The position numbers and the translations under genes are program-made. 64,000 bases of DNA from Yersinia rochesterensis (GTDB lineage Bacteria > Pseudomonadota > Gammaproteobacteria > Enterobacterales > Enterobacteriaceae), in NCBI RefSeq assembly GCF_003600645.1, contig NZ_CP032482.1, positions 3,100,001 to 3,164,000 of the forward strand. Direction: 5' to 3'. Below, piece by piece: positions 37,101 to 47,049 of the stretch (its first letter is position 1; every line of letters starts with the position of its first letter). The notes under the pieces are model-generated. The model was not told the DNA's origin. It made no database searches and worked only from the letters and a program-made list of their open reading frames with translations.

Positions 37101-37631
37101 CTGAGTTTGCAGGGAAATTAGCTGGCTGTTATAAGCTGAGAGGTCTTCTTGGGCAGATTGTAAATCATCCAGTGTTTCATTTAGACGTGATTCCAACTGG
37201 CGCAATGAATAGTTTGCCAGGGACTCTAGAGTCAGAGTATCCGCTGAATTATTTTTAAGCGCATCCAGTCCGTCAGTCGCTTGCCGTAGTTTCGCCGGGG
37301 CCTGTGCTAATTGTTGTCTAAGTTGACTGGCTTCCTGCTTGGTACGCTCAATAGTATCAAGGTATTCCAGCGTTTTTGTCAGATCCTGTTGCGATAACTT
37401 TTCAGCTGGCGACAGTATTTTTTGCTTTGATAATGCATCCAGTTGGCTCAGCACTTCATTGCGCGTCGGCACATCTATATTCATTCCAGCAGCGAAAAGT
37501 GACGGCGAAAATAGCAATGCAATTATAAGCAAGATAATCATTGTCCGCAGACGTAGTAAAAACGCGCCTGTTGGCAAAGAAACCGACAAAGAAAATGGTA
37601 AAAAATATGGATTGTGAAATCTGCTGCTCAT
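34170..37631 (-). CDS. mscK: Mechanosensitive channel MscK (KefA)
   Basis: A 1153-residue protein (E. coli 1120). A signal peptide is followed by a large periplasmic coiled-coil region to ~480, then about 11 membrane segments and a C-terminal MscS domain with the pore helix GLGFGLQEIFANFVSG near 945 and FERPVRIGDTITIG. It is a K+-modulated osmotic safety channel. The first 30 residues are doubtful: an internal ATG at 37541 gives a cleaner signal peptide (MIILLIIALL), but neither start has a strong binding site. Confidence 0.93.
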   Translation of the reverse strand: MSSRFHNPYFLPFSLSVSLPTGAFLLRLRTMIILLIIALLFSPSLFAAGMNIDVPTRNEVLSQLDALSKQKILSPAEKLSQQDLTKTLEYLDTIERTKQEASQLRQQLAQAPAKLRQATDGLDALKNNSADTLTLESLANYSLRQLESRLNETLDDLQSAQEDLSAYNSQLISLQTQPERVQSAMYNASMRLMQIRNQLNGLAPKQEVLRPTQQQALLTEQVMLNAQLDLQRKNLEANTTLQDLLQKQRDYTTAHINQLERNVQILQEVVSGKRLIISEKTAKEAQVPDDATDIQNDPLVSRELAINKELSQQLINATKEGNTLVQQNIRVKNWLDRALQSERNLKEQITVLRGSLLLSRILYQQQLNLPTSGLITNMGPRIADLRLEQFEINQQRDQLFQGDDYIQALMTDSKEKVSPDVEDALGQIVDIRRELLDQLNKQLGNQLTLAINLQINQQQLLSVNESLQHTLTQQIFWVSSNKPMDWSWLKALPSALKTELSSFNFTLSWDDVLAGLTKSLVFLIPMLIVVGVIRSRYNMINKYLDRLASDVGQLKHDSQMHTPKAILLTLLKVLPGALVILGVGYWCLRSDFNLSDLFWIFSQRLALFWLVFDLTYRMLSPGGITERHFMIAADRCAHYRRQMVRLGVALLPVIFWSALGEKSPLRLVDDVLGQVVIVIALALLALFVYPFCRDSWREKDSHAVRLVIVTAIAGTPIILIGLMIAGYFYTTLQLAGRWIDSLYLLFLWNIVYLTAIRGLGVAARRLAYRRAIARRQNLVKEGAEGGEPVEEPPLALEQINQQSLRLTTMVLFLIFATCFYAIWADLITVISYLDSISLWHYTTTVAGASVVQSVTLGNMLVALMALVVAYILTRNLPGLLEVVILSRLQLRQGTSYAITTILTYLITAIGGITALSSLGVSWDKLQWLVAALSVGLGFGLQEIFANFVSGLIILFERPVRIGDTITIGTFSGNVNKIRIRATTITDFDRKEVIIPNKAFVTERLINWSLSDTVTRIIIKVGVAYGSDLAKVKEILLKAAHENPRVMTDPEPHVFFLNFGASTLDHELRVYVHELRDRSYTVDELNSTIDKLCRENNINIAFNQLDVYLHKPDGTEIQEVSRPFDAQGLPSVPSEKSAMGDTKPDLPDINKPLA

Positions 37632-37820
37632 ATTTGAACTTCATTTCAACAGAGAGGCTGAAATCCTATCACGTTCAGTCTCGAGTCATAATAAGAAAAG
37701 TCTTTCAGAGCGTGAATAGCTGTAATAATGCGGGCAGTTACGCACTTACGACGGAATCAAATGTAACAGCCCGAAATAATGGTTTATTAGAGCATTCAAT
37801 AGGCATTTTTCTTTTACTGC

Positions 37821-38186
37821 TCAAAACGTCAGAACTTTCTCGGCCGCCAGTGTCCATTGAGCCAGTTCAACCAAAGTCCCAATCTCTACACCATCAACCA
37901 AGACTAATTCACTAATACCACGGGCATCCGCACAGGTTTTACATAGTTTAACCGGGACATTTTGTGCCGTAAGGATTTCCAACATCTGTTGTAAGTTATA
38001 ACCCTCTCGGGGCTGCTGCCCATTAAGACCGGCAATAACGGCATCAGACATTAAAAATAGGCGCAAATCGAGGTTTGTCTGCTGTTCTTTCAATGCAATA
38101 GATAAACGCAGCGCGTTAAATAGCGACTCCTGGCCATATGCAGCACCATTGGCAATAACAACCAGTGAACTCGTTTTATCGCTCAT
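37821..38186 (-). CDS. ychN: YchN-like DsrE/F-family protein
   Basis: A 121-residue protein nearly colinear with E. coli YchN (117 aa): VVIANGAAYGQESLFNALRL at the start, LRLFLMSDAV near residue 42 and LCKTCADARGI near 82 with two Cys. YchN is a hexameric DsrE-fold protein, probably in sulfur handling; its substrate is unknown. It lies between mscK and acrR, unlike in E. coli, where it is elsewhere. Confidence 0.88.
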   Translation of the reverse strand: MSDKTSSLVVIANGAAYGQESLFNALRLSIALKEQQTNLDLRLFLMSDAVIAGLNGQQPREGYNLQQMLEILTAQNVPVKLCKTCADARGISELVLVDGVEIGTLVELAQWTLAAEKVLTF

Positions 38187-38206
38187 ATAAACATCTCCAG
38201 TTAATC

Positions 38207-38845
38207 CTATGTCTTTCTTAGCAATGAAACCCCGTGGGTTAGCATCTCCAGATAAGCATCAATTAATATCGGTGCCTCTTGTTTTATATCAAAACTTTCT
38301 GGCATAAAAAGCCAGTTCTCCATCAAACCTGTAATATAGGCTCTCATGATAATCGCAGCACGGTGAGTATCAAGATTGACGGAGAGTTGATGAGCATCAA
38401 TACAGCCTTGCAAAACAGACTCAATTCGCTCATAACTAGCTAAATCAAGAACTTTGCGTGCATCATGGAAAGAGGTCATCTCCCCGACAAATTCACATTT
38501 ATGGAATATAATTTCCATTAACGCGCGGCGGCGACAATCCTCACTCGTAGAAACAAGCACATGAATGAGTATTTCACGCAGAATACGGAGTGGATTATCA
38601 GGATATTTTGCCTGATACTCTAATTCGAGCTGATCGACATTAGACTCTGATAACTCCCAAACTTCGTTAAACAGGTCTACCTTATTCTTGAAGTGCCAGT
38701 AAATTGCGCCACGGGTAACTCCCGCAGCGACAGCAATATCAGCAAGTGAAGTACCGGAAACACCGTGCGCAGAAAATTCCCGCACTGCGGCATCTAGAAT
38801 GTGTTGCCGGGTCTCTTCGGCTTGCTGTTTGGTTTTTCGTGCCAT
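38207..38845 (-). CDS. acrR: TetR-family repressor AcrR
   Basis: A 212-residue TetR regulator. Its helix-turn-helix ([24 protein letters not shown], read as two short halves) at residues ~30-54 matches AcrR, followed by a ligand-binding domain. It represses acrAB, which diverges from it; a 24-bp palindromic operator lies in the shared promoter region. Confidence 0.95.
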   Translation of the reverse strand: MARKTKQQAEETRQHILDAAVREFSAHGVSGTSLADIAVAAGVTRGAIYWHFKNKVDLFNEVWELSESNVDQLELEYQAKYPDNPLRILREILIHVLVSTSEDCRRRALMEIIFHKCEFVGEMTSFHDARKVLDLASYERIESVLQGCIDAHQLSVNLDTHRAAIIMRAYITGLMENWLFMPESFDIKQEAPILIDAYLEMLTHGVSLLRKT

Positions 38846-38873
38846 AGTGTTGTTTTTTCGGGGGGGTGTGATT

Positions 38874-38897
38874 TACATACATTCACGAATGTATGTA
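38874..38897. promoter_or_regulatory. AcrR operator (24-bp palindrome)
   Basis: TACATACATTC and GAATGTATGTA flank a 2-base centre, a perfect 11-bp inverted repeat matching the known E. coli AcrR site. It lies 93 bases before acrA and 29 bases before the divergent acrR start, so it can regulate both. Confidence 0.93.
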
Positions 38898-38989
38898 CCA
38901 TAGCACGCACATATAATTTACGCAGCAATGGGTTTTAAAGCTTGTGATCCATTGAATGAAATTAAAAATCGGACACTTGAGGTTTATCT

Positions 38990-40177
38990 ATGAGCAAAAA
39001 CAGAGGGGTAATGCCTCTGGCTGCAATTCTGGTACTTTCAGGCAGCTTAGTACTTATAGGATGTAATGATAAAGATGCGGTGCAAGCCCATGCTCAACAG
39101 GCACCTGAAGTCGGCATTGTGACATTGAAAGCAGCGCCACTGAATATCACAACTGAATTGCCTGGCCGTACGTCCGCATTCCGTGTTGCAGAAGTTCGCC
39201 CGCAAGTTAGCGGTATTATTCTTAAACGTAACTATGTTGAAGGCAGTGATGTCACCGCCGGAACATCACTTTATCAAATTGATCCAGCAACTTATCAGGC
39301 CGCTTATGACAGCGCAAAAGGTGACTTGGCTAAAGCACAAGCTGCCGCTGAAATCGCTCGTCTGACCGTTAATCGTTACAAACCATTGCTCGGCACCAAC
39401 TACATCAGTAAGCAAGAGTATGACCAAGCGGTGTCTAACTCTATGCAAGCCAATGCTTCCGTTCTGGCAGCAAAAGCAGCGGTAGAAAGTGCCCGTATTA
39501 ACCTGGCTTATACTCATGTGACCTCGCCAATCAGTGGTCGTACCGGTAAATCTTCAGTGACTGAAGGTGCATTGGTGACCAGTGGCCAGGCAACCGCGTT
39601 GACAACAGTCCAACAACTTGACCCGATGTACGTTGATGTTACTCAGTCAAGTGATGAGTTCCTGCGTCTGAAAAAAGAGCTGGCTGATGGCACGCTCAAA
39701 CAAGAAAACGGTAAAGCTAAAGTTCGCTTGTTACTGGAAAACGGCGCTGAATATGCAGAAACCGGTACGTTGGAATTCTCTGGTGTGACTGTGGATGAAA
39801 CCACCGGTTCTATCACTATCCGCGCTATCTTCCCTAACCCGAATGAAACGCTGTTACCAGGGATGTTTGTCCGTGCCCGTCTGGATGAAGGTGTCCGCCC
39901 TGATGCACTATTAGTGCCTCAACAAGGTGTAACACGTAACCCTCGCGGCGAAGCAACGGCGATGGTCGTTGGAGCTGATGACAAAGTTGAATTGCGTACA
40001 CTGGTTGCTAATCAAGCCATTGGTAATAAATGGTTGGTGACTGACGGATTGAAAGCAGGCGATCGTCTTATTGTTTCCGGCTTGCAAAAAATCAGACCGG
40101 GTGTGCAGGTAAGAGTGCAGGAAGTTACTGACCCGGCGCAAAAAGCAGCCCCGGCTGATACAGAGAAGAAGTCTTAA
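38990..40177 (+). CDS. acrA: AcrA membrane fusion lipoprotein
   Basis: A 395-residue periplasmic adaptor (E. coli 397). The lipobox LIGC gives a lipidated Cys25. Barrel-sandwich/lipoyl halves surround a coiled-coil hairpin (~100-170), and a membrane-proximal domain follows. It joins AcrB to TolC in the tripartite multidrug pump. It is cotranscribed with acrB 16 bases downstream and controlled by the AcrR operator. Confidence 0.96.
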   Translation: MSKNRGVMPLAAILVLSGSLVLIGCNDKDAVQAHAQQAPEVGIVTLKAAPLNITTELPGRTSAFRVAEVRPQVSGIILKRNYVEGSDVTAGTSLYQIDPATYQAAYDSAKGDLAKAQAAAEIARLTVNRYKPLLGTNYISKQEYDQAVSNSMQANASVLAAKAAVESARINLAYTHVTSPISGRTGKSSVTEGALVTSGQATALTTVQQLDPMYVDVTQSSDEFLRLKKELADGTLKQENGKAKVRLLLENGAEYAETGTLEFSGVTVDETTGSITIRAIFPNPNETLLPGMFVRARLDEGVRPDALLVPQQGVTRNPRGEATAMVVGADDKVELRTLVANQAIGNKWLVTDGLKAGDRLIVSGLQKIRPGVQVRVQEVTDPAQKAAPADTEKKS

Positions 40178-40193
40178 AAGGAGCCGGTAATTC

Positions 40194-43100
40194 ATGGCTA
40201 AGTTCTTTATAGATCGCCCTATTTTCGCTTGGGTTATCGCTATCATAATCATGTTAGCCGGTACCCTTGCGATAATGAAATTACCTGTTGCGCAATATCC
40301 GACCATTGCGCCGCCGGCAATTACAATCTCCGCCAACTATCCTGGCGCCGATGCGACGACTGTGCAGAATACAGTTACGCAGGTTATCGAACAGAACATG
40401 AACGGTATCGATAACCTGTTGTACATGTCTTCCAGCAGTGACTCCTCCGGTAACGTTCAGTTGACGTTGACCTTTAACTCCGGCACTGATCCCGATATCG
40501 CGCAGGTTCAGGTCCAGAACAAACTGCAATTAGCCATGCCATTACTGCCGCAAGAAGTGCAGCAGCAAGGTGTGAGCGTTGAAAAGTCCAGTAGTAGCTT
40601 CCTGATGGTTGCCGGCTTTATTTCAGAAGACGGCACCATGCTGCAAGAAGATATTGCTGACTATGTCGGTTCTAACGTTAAAGACCCGATCAGCCGTACC
40701 ACGGGGGTAGGTGATGTTCAGTTATTCGGTTCCCAATACGCGATGCGTATCTGGATGGACCCGCATAAACTGAATAACTACGGTTTGACGCCGGTTGATG
40801 TTATCAACGCGATCAAAGTACAGAATAACCAGGTTGCCGCAGGGCAATTAGGTGGTACGCCACCAGTGCCGGGTCAAGAACTGAACTCCTCTATTATTGC
40901 TCAGACCCGTCTGACCAATGCGGAAGAATTCAGCCAGATCATGCTGAAAGTCAATACTGATGGCTCACAGGTTCGCCTGAAAGATGTGGCTATCGTTCAA
41001 TTGGGTGCTGAAAGCTATAACATTATTGCTCGTTATAATGGTAAGCCAGCGGCAGGTATCGGTATTAAGCTGGCGACAGGGGCTAACGCCCTGAACACCT
41101 CTGCTGCGGTAAAAGCTGAACTGGCAAAATTACAGCCGTTCTTCCCCGCAGGGCTGAAAGTGGTTTACCCGTACGACACCACACCGTTCGTTAAAATCTC
41201 CATTAACGAAGTGGTTAAGACGCTGGTCGAAGCTATCATCCTGGTGTTCTTGGTGATGTATCTGTTCTTGCAAAACTTCCGCGCAACGTTGATTCCAACC
41301 ATTGCGGTACCGGTCGTATTGCTGGGGACGTTCGCCATTCTTTCCGCCTTTGGCTATTCGATAAACACTCTTACGATGTTCGGGATGGTGTTGGCGATAG
41401 GGCTATTGGTGGATGATGCCATCGTCGTCGTCGAGAACGTCGAACGTGTGATGCAAGAGGAAGGGCTACCGCCGAAAGAAGCCACTAAGAAATCCATGGA
41501 GCAAATCCAGGGTGCATTGGTGGGGATCGCGTTGGTGCTTTCTGCCGTATTTGTTCCGATGGCCTTCTTCGGCGGCGCAACCGGGGCGATTTATCGTCAG
41601 TTCTCTATTACCATCGTTTCGGCCATGGTGCTCTCGGTTCTGGTAGCATTAATTCTGACCCCAGCACTGTGCGCCACCATGTTGAAACCTATCGCTAAAG
41701 GCGAACATGGCCCGAAAACCGGCTTCTTTGGTTGGTTTAACCGCATGTTTGAGAGCAGTACCCACCACTATACCGACAGTGTTGCCAATATCCTGCGCAG
41801 CACCGGCCGTTATTTGGTTATCTATCTGGCTATTGTGATTGGTATGGGCGTGTTGTTCCTGCGCTTACCCTCTTCATTCTTACCGGAAGAAGATCAGGGC
41901 GTGTTCCTGACCATGGTACAAATGCCTGCGGGTGCGACCCAAGAACGAACTCAGAAAGTGCTGAATCAGGTTACTGACTATTATCTCGACAAAGAAAAAG
42001 ACGTGGTTAACTCTGTATTTACGGTTAACGGCTTCGGTTTCAGCGGTCAAGGTCAGAATACCGGTCTGGCATTCGTGAGTTTGAAAAATTGGGATGAACG
42101 CCCTGGCGAGCAAAACAAAGTTCCGGCCATTGTGAGTCGTGCTTCTGCTGCTTTCTCGCAAATTAAAGACGGTTTGGTCTTCGCCTTTAACTTGCCGGCG
42201 ATTGTGGAATTGGGTACCGCTACCGGCTTCGACTTCCAGTTAATTGACCAAGGTAACGTGGGGCATCAGAAGTTAACGGAAGCCCGTAACCAACTGCTTG
42301 GTATGGCGGCACAACACCCGGATATGCTGGTGGGTATGCGGCCAAACGGCCTGGAAGATACGCCTCAGTTCAAAGTCGAAGTAGATCAGGAAAAAGCACA
42401 AGCGCTGGGCGTGGCAATTTCTGATATCAATACTACCTTGGGTACCGCCATGGGCGGCAGCTATGTAAACGACTTTATCGACCGCGGTCGTGTGAAGAAA
42501 GTTTATGTGCAGGCGGATGCGCCATTCCGTATGTTACCGAGTGATATTGATAAGTGGTATGTCCGTAATAATGCAGGTCAGATGGTGTCATTTGCCACCT
42601 TCTCCACTGCCAAATGGGAATACGGCTCACCACGACTGGAACGTTATAACGGCTTACCATCCATGGAAATTCTGGGTCAGGCCGCTCCGGGTAAAAGTAC
42701 CGGTGAAGCTATGGACCTGATGCAAGAATTGGCCGCTAAATTACCAAGCGGCGTGGGTTATGACTGGACGGGCATGTCCTATCAGGAACGTTTGTCAGGT
42801 AACCAAGCGCCAGCGCTGTATGCCATCTCACTGATTGTGGTCTTCTTGTGTCTGGCGGCGTTGTATGAAAGCTGGTCAATTCCATTCTCTGTGATGTTGG
42901 TGGTACCACTGGGTGTGGTCGGTGCGTTAATTGCCGCCTCTCTGCGTGGGCTGGAAAATGACGTTTACTTCCAGGTGGGCTTATTGACCACCATTGGGCT
43001 ATCGGCCAAGAACGCCATCTTGATTGTTGAGTTCGCTAAGGACTTGATGGATAAAGAAGGCAAAGGTTTGGTGGAATCAACCTTAGAAGCAGTGCGTATG

Positions 43101-43346
43101 CGTCTGCGTCCAATCTTGATGACCTCACTGGCCTTTATTCTTGGGGTTATGCCGCTGGTTATTAGTAGCGGTGCAGGTTCTGGTGCACAGAATGCGGTCG
43201 GTACCGGTGTAATGGGCGGTATGATAACCGCGACAGTACTGGCTATCTTCTTTGTTCCGGTATTCTTCGTGGTGGTTCGCCGCCGCTTTAGCCGGAAAAG
43301 TGAAGATGTAGAACATGCACATGCGGTTGACCATAAGGTGAAATAA
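40194..43346 (+). CDS. acrB: AcrB RND multidrug efflux transporter
   Basis: A 1050-residue RND pump (E. coli 1049). Twelve membrane segments surround two large periplasmic loops. The proton-relay Asp pair is in [15 protein letters not shown] (E. coli 407/408) and the partner Lys in [16 protein letters not shown] (Lys940). AAAGGAG precedes ATG 40194. It exports drugs, dyes and bile salts with AcrA and TolC, and is followed by a clear terminator. Confidence 0.97.
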   Translation: MAKFFIDRPIFAWVIAIIIMLAGTLAIMKLPVAQYPTIAPPAITISANYPGADATTVQNTVTQVIEQNMNGIDNLLYMSSSSDSSGNVQLTLTFNSGTDPDIAQVQVQNKLQLAMPLLPQEVQQQGVSVEKSSSSFLMVAGFISEDGTMLQEDIADYVGSNVKDPISRTTGVGDVQLFGSQYAMRIWMDPHKLNNYGLTPVDVINAIKVQNNQVAAGQLGGTPPVPGQELNSSIIAQTRLTNAEEFSQIMLKVNTDGSQVRLKDVAIVQLGAESYNIIARYNGKPAAGIGIKLATGANALNTSAAVKAELAKLQPFFPAGLKVVYPYDTTPFVKISINEVVKTLVEAIILVFLVMYLFLQNFRATLIPTIAVPVVLLGTFAILSAFGYSINTLTMFGMVLAIGLLVDDAIVVVENVERVMQEEGLPPKEATKKSMEQIQGALVGIALVLSAVFVPMAFFGGATGAIYRQFSITIVSAMVLSVLVALILTPALCATMLKPIAKGEHGPKTGFFGWFNRMFESSTHHYTDSVANILRSTGRYLVIYLAIVIGMGVLFLRLPSSFLPEEDQGVFLTMVQMPAGATQERTQKVLNQVTDYYLDKEKDVVNSVFTVNGFGFSGQGQNTGLAFVSLKNWDERPGEQNKVPAIVSRASAAFSQIKDGLVFAFNLPAIVELGTATGFDFQLIDQGNVGHQKLTEARNQLLGMAAQHPDMLVGMRPNGLEDTPQFKVEVDQEKAQALGVAISDINTTLGTAMGGSYVNDFIDRGRVKKVYVQADAPFRMLPSDIDKWYVRNNAGQMVSFATFSTAKWEYGSPRLERYNGLPSMEILGQAAPGKSTGEAMDLMQELAAKLPSGVGYDWTGMSYQERLSGNQAPALYAISLIVVFLCLAALYESWSIPFSVMLVVPLGVVGALIAASLRGLENDVYFQVGLLTTIGLSAKNAILIVEFAKDLMDKEGKGLVESTLEAVRMRLRPILMTSLAFILGVMPLVISSGAGSGAQNAVGTGVMGGMITATVLAIFFVPVFFVVVRRRFSRKSEDVEHAHAVDHKVK

Positions 43347-43375
43347 ACCTTATTCGCAATAAATAATGTCGTACT

Positions 43376-43411
43376 AAAAAGGCCGCCCAGTCTAAACTCA
43401 GCGGCCTTTTT
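43376..43411 (+). terminator. acrAB terminator
   Basis: AAAAAGGCCGC pairs with GCGGCCTTTTT around a 14-base loop, 30 bases after the acrB stop. The T run makes it a typical intrinsic terminator, and the A run on the left makes it usable in both directions. Confidence 0.9.
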
Positions 43412-43597
43412 CTTTGTCATTGGTCTGATCCTCACATTGGGCCAGTAGAAAACAGGGTATAAATACCCCCTTAAAGCAGCCAATTCCGTCAGAGTGTTTA
43501 TATTGTGATCAATATATCAAATAGTAAGTTGAGCATTTGCCGCCAGACAATTAATTACCATGATATAAATATTCATAAAAATGAAGATAATGAAACA

Positions 43598-43969
43598 ATG
43601 GAAACAATGGAAACAAGATTGAAAATTTTATATGACGCGCAGGTTATTGATTCTGCGGTCTACTGTGGCATGCTCAATGTTCTCACTCGTTTGGAACAAC
43701 ACTGGCAATTATCAATTCGTCATCCCCAAGGAGAAATGCTGATTACTCACATGGCCAATGCGCTGATGCGAGCGAGTCAGGGACAGGTTATTCCGGCTAT
43801 CGACGATGAAATATTAAAAGAGATCGAAACCACAGCAATTTTTGCCAATATCAGAGATATTAATAACGATCTACTCTCACTGTTTGTCTTTGAAGTACCC
43901 GATCACGAATTGGGATATTTATTAGCAAACTTATATGGCTTGCATCTGGCCCAACAGATTGAGAGCTAA
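43598..43969 (+). CDS. yhfY: YhfY-like PRD-domain protein
   Basis: A protein of ~123 residues with one PTS-regulation-type domain, including the conserved His in LITHMANALMRAS and a C-terminal VPDHELGYLLANLYGLHL helix. E. coli YhfY is similar and precedes yhfX. The start is uncertain: in-frame ATGs at 43505, 43598 and 43607 exist and none has a strong binding site; 43598 gives the family length. A PRD without a DNA-binding domain suggests a regulator or enzyme partner; the function is unknown. Confidence 0.7.
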   Translation: METMETRLKILYDAQVIDSAVYCGMLNVLTRLEQHWQLSIRHPQGEMLITHMANALMRASQGQVIPAIDDEILKEIETTAIFANIRDINNDLLSLFVFEVPDHELGYLLANLYGLHLAQQIES

Positions 43970-44023
43970 TAATTTAGACATAGATTAAATATTCAAAAAA
44001 ATGAACAATTAAAATATCATTTT

Positions 44024-44092
44024 ACTCTCAATAATTCGAATTACATGAAAGCGGTCAACGCACATGCAGCTTGAATTATGACGAGTATATTT
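44024..44092 (+). repeat. Short ERIC derivative between yhfY and yhfX
   Basis: AATAATTCGAATTACATGAA resembles an ERIC left end, and it joins directly to TCAACGCACATGCAGCTTGA and ATTATGACGAGTATA, an ERIC right end. The central ~55 bp of the 127-bp unit is missing. Confidence 0.65.
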
Positions 44093-44103
44093 AGGGATCA
44101 AAT

Positions 44104-45282
44104 ATGCTACTAAAAGCATTACAAAAACAAAACCCAGCGCTCATAGAAGCGGCGATTTCATTTTGGAAACAAGGAGTTATAAAACCTGACAGTTATGTTA
44201 TTGATGTTGATCAGGTCAAACAAAATGCGCATTTACTGCTGGAAACAGCAACACGCCATGGCATCACTCTTTATCTGATGAGCAAACAATTTGGCCGAAA
44301 TCCCCTGCTGTGTAAGCTCCTGCTGGAATGTGGCTATCAAGGTATCGTCGCGGTGGATTTCAAAGAGGCGCGCCAACTCTATCAACATAATTTGCCAGTG
44401 GCCCACATCGGCCATTTAGTCCAAATCCCCAGCGGGATGGTAGATGAAGTGGTGTCTCATCAACCCGAAGTCATTACCGTTTACAGTGTCGCCAAAGCAC
44501 GAGAAATTGCTGCTGCCGCAGTCCGTCAGAATAAAGAGCAAGCGCTGTTATTAAAAGTTTGCCATCACGATGACCTGATTTACCCAGGGCAAGAGGCAGG
44601 GTTCTCACTGGATGAATTACCCAATGTTATCAAAGAAATAAAGACAATTTCTGGTATCCGTTTGGTGGGTGTTACCCATTTCCCTTGCATGCTTTTTGAT
44701 AGTGAAAAAGGCAAGACATTGCCCAGCCCGAATCTTAATACCCTGATTGAAGCAAAAAGTATTCTTGAGCAGCACGGCATCCAGGTAGAACAGGTCAACG
44801 GCCCTTCAGCAACTAGCATTGAAAGCTTGCCGCAACTGGCTAAATGGGGTGTCACACACGCCGAACCGGGCCACTCATTGACCGGAACTATGCCCTCTAA
44901 CCAACAGGGTAACCAGCCCGAACATATTGCCATGCTGTATCTGACAGAGATTTCCCATTGCCATCAAGGTAAAAGTCATTGCTATGGTGGCGGTTACTAT
45001 CGGCGCGGTCATTTGAATAATGCCCTGGTATATGACCAACAATGGCATGTCAGTAAGGTACTGAATCCAGACAATGCCAGTATCGATTATACAATAGGTC
45101 TTACCGGGCCATTCGCCGTCGGCAGCCCAGTGGTGATGTGCTTTCGTACACAGATTTTCGTCACCCGCAGTGACGTGGTTCTGGTCGGCGGGATCCAGTC
45201 TGGTCAGCCCACATTACTCGGGATTTATGATAGCCAGGGGAATACTATTCCCACGCCACCGGGCAGGAGGGGTTATGAGTAA
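44104..45282 (+). CDS. yhfX: YhfX-like PLP-dependent alanine-racemase-fold protein
   Basis: A 392-residue protein (E. coli YhfX 387). The N-terminal alanine-racemase-type barrel has its probable PLP lysine in [12 protein letters not shown] near residue 61, [11 protein letters not shown] near 128 and the VNGPSATS phosphate-binding region near 238. The C-terminal part has GGGYYRRGH. It overlaps yhfW by 8 bases. A racemase, decarboxylase or transaldolase-like role is possible; no substrate is known. Confidence 0.85.
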   Translation: MLLKALQKQNPALIEAAISFWKQGVIKPDSYVIDVDQVKQNAHLLLETATRHGITLYLMSKQFGRNPLLCKLLLECGYQGIVAVDFKEARQLYQHNLPVAHIGHLVQIPSGMVDEVVSHQPEVITVYSVAKAREIAAAAVRQNKEQALLLKVCHHDDLIYPGQEAGFSLDELPNVIKEIKTISGIRLVGVTHFPCMLFDSEKGKTLPSPNLNTLIEAKSILEQHGIQVEQVNGPSATSIESLPQLAKWGVTHAEPGHSLTGTMPSNQQGNQPEHIAMLYLTEISHCHQGKSHCYGGGYYRRGHLNNALVYDQQWHVSKVLNPDNASIDYTIGLTGPFAVGSPVVMCFRTQIFVTRSDVVLVGGIQSGQPTLLGIYDSQGNTIPTPPGRRGYE

Positions 45283-46540
45283 GTTTATCGTGCTGGTCAT
45301 TGACAGCTTTGGCGTAGGGGCCATGCCCGATGTCGCTGAAGTTCGTCCACAGGATATAGAGGCGAATACCTGTGCCCATATTTTGCAGACCTACCCCGAA
45401 TTGCGTTTACCCAATTTGGAAAAAATAGGGCTAATCAATGCGCTACATATTGGTTCGCCAGATTTTCACGGCAGCGTGATGCAAGATAACCCCGAGGCCA
45501 GTTTTGGTGTCGCGCTGTTGCAACATGAGGGTGGAGACACCTTTATGGGCCACCAGGAGATCATGGGCACCCTACCCCGCTCACCTTTAAGCATGCCATT
45601 CTCCAGTGTAAAAACGCGTGTGGCTGATGCATTACGCCAGCAGGGTTATCAAGTTGAAGAGCGCAGTGCACCTGATGATAGCAGCAATTTGCAATTTCTA
45701 TGGGTCAATAACTGCGTCGCAATTGGCGATAATCTTGAAGCAGATTTAGGCCAAGTATTTAATATTTGTGCTAATTTAGATGCCATTAATTTTGAGCAGG
45801 TCGAAAAGATAGGTCGGATAGTGCGGGGTTGTGTGGCAGTGAACCGCGTCATCGCCTATGGAGGGGTGCTGATGAATAGCCACGCAATCATCAGCGCAGC
45901 TGAAGTTAAGCAACAACATTATATTGGTATTAACAGCCCAAAATCAGGTGTTTACGATAATGGTTTTCAGGTTATTCACCTCGGTTATGGGGTTGACGCC
46001 GATGTTCAGGTGCCCCATCAGCTTGAGAAAGTGAATATTCCCACAGTGCTGGTGGGTAAAGTCGCTGATATTGTTGCCAACCCAGCTGGGCGAAGCTATC
46101 AGCAATTGGTTGATTCACAAACCATTTTGGATATTGCATTGGAAGAAGTGCAACGTGCAGGCAGTGCCTTCATCTGCACTAATATTCAGGAAACTGACCT
46201 GGCGGGCCATGGGCAGGATGTTGCGCGCTATGCAGAACGCCTGCAATTGGTCGATAACATGCTAGGCAAAATAACTGCAGCTATGTTGCGAGGTGATTGT
46301 CTGGTTGTGATGGCAGATCACGGCAACGACCCGACAATTGGCCATAGTAAACACACCCGGGAACAGGTGCCGCTGCTGGTCTATCATGCGGGAATGGCGC
46401 AAGCGCCGCAAAAGGCCATTCGCCTGGGAAGCCGAGAAACAATGTCAGATGTTGGTGCGACAGTCTGTGAGTTTTTTGCGACAACTGCACCACAAAACGG
46501 CCACTCTTTCTGGCGGCAACTCACTGGCGCTAGCAAATAA
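45275..46540 (+). CDS. yhfW: YhfW-like phosphopentomutase (DeoB-related)
   Basis: A 421-residue alkaline-phosphatase-superfamily metalloenzyme. [14 protein letters not shown] at the N-terminus carries the first metal Asp, [10 protein letters not shown] lies near residue 88, and [23 protein letters not shown] near 345-367 supplies Asp-His-Gly and later His ligands, as in phosphopentomutase. ATG 45275 is chosen for the AGGAGG 4 bases upstream and the ATGAGTAA overlap with yhfX. It probably acts on a phosphorylated pentose or related sugar; this is inference. Confidence 0.87.
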   Translation: MSKFIVLVIDSFGVGAMPDVAEVRPQDIEANTCAHILQTYPELRLPNLEKIGLINALHIGSPDFHGSVMQDNPEASFGVALLQHEGGDTFMGHQEIMGTLPRSPLSMPFSSVKTRVADALRQQGYQVEERSAPDDSSNLQFLWVNNCVAIGDNLEADLGQVFNICANLDAINFEQVEKIGRIVRGCVAVNRVIAYGGVLMNSHAIISAAEVKQQHYIGINSPKSGVYDNGFQVIHLGYGVDADVQVPHQLEKVNIPTVLVGKVADIVANPAGRSYQQLVDSQTILDIALEEVQRAGSAFICTNIQETDLAGHGQDVARYAERLQLVDNMLGKITAAMLRGDCLVVMADHGNDPTIGHSKHTREQVPLLVYHAGMAQAPQKAIRLGSRETMSDVGATVCEFFATTAPQNGHSFWRQLTGASK

Positions 46541-46575
46541 TGGGATATATTCAGGGTACTTAAGAGGAAGTAAGA

Positions 46576-46941
46576 ATGCTTAAAATCGCTATTGGTGGGC
46601 AACTGAATAAAAACGAAATACGAGATTGTTTAGCTAAATATGGCGCAGATAAAATTTCCTGTGAAATATTTACTGACATGGATGCCGCCATGAAAGTCAA
46701 AAATGGCAGTTTCAACTATTACGTGGGCGCTTGCCAAAGTGGTGCCGGCGGCGCTCTTGCTATGGCTTATGCCCTGATTGGCCGGGATAAGTGCGCCACA
46801 ATAGCGAATGCTCTGACCCAGCCCTCTGAGGCCAATATCAGCCAATTGATAGATCAAGGTAAAAAAGCATTTGGCTTTACCAATGATCGCGTTGAAAACT
46901 CTGTTAAAGCCTTATGCGCCGTTTTATTGGTGGACAAATAA
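46576..46941 (+). CDS. yhfU: YhfU-like DUF2620 protein
   Basis: A 121-residue protein (E. coli YhfU 117). It shares the segments MDAAMKVKNGSFNYYVGAC and GAGGALAMAYALIGRDKC, a Gly-rich nucleotide- or phosphate-binding-like loop, then GKKAFGFTNDRVE. It is encoded between yhfW and yhfT as in E. coli, except that the phosphotriesterase-like php gene is absent here. The function is unknown. Confidence 0.85.
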   Translation: MLKIAIGGQLNKNEIRDCLAKYGADKISCEIFTDMDAAMKVKNGSFNYYVGACQSGAGGALAMAYALIGRDKCATIANALTQPSEANISQLIDQGKKAFGFTNDRVENSVKALCAVLLVDK

Positions 46942-47049
46942 CGCTGTAAATATATACAGTAAGCCACTTTAACTAAAAAAGACTGACGCAATTGACAACA
47001 ATAATAAACAAATTAGCCGGGGGCCTATTGGCCTCGATGGGGTCGTGAT

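Noticed and set aside
43515..43540. CRP-like sequence (TTGTGATC...) upstream of yhfY
   Set aside because: Only the left half matches the CRP consensus; the right half lacks TCACA.
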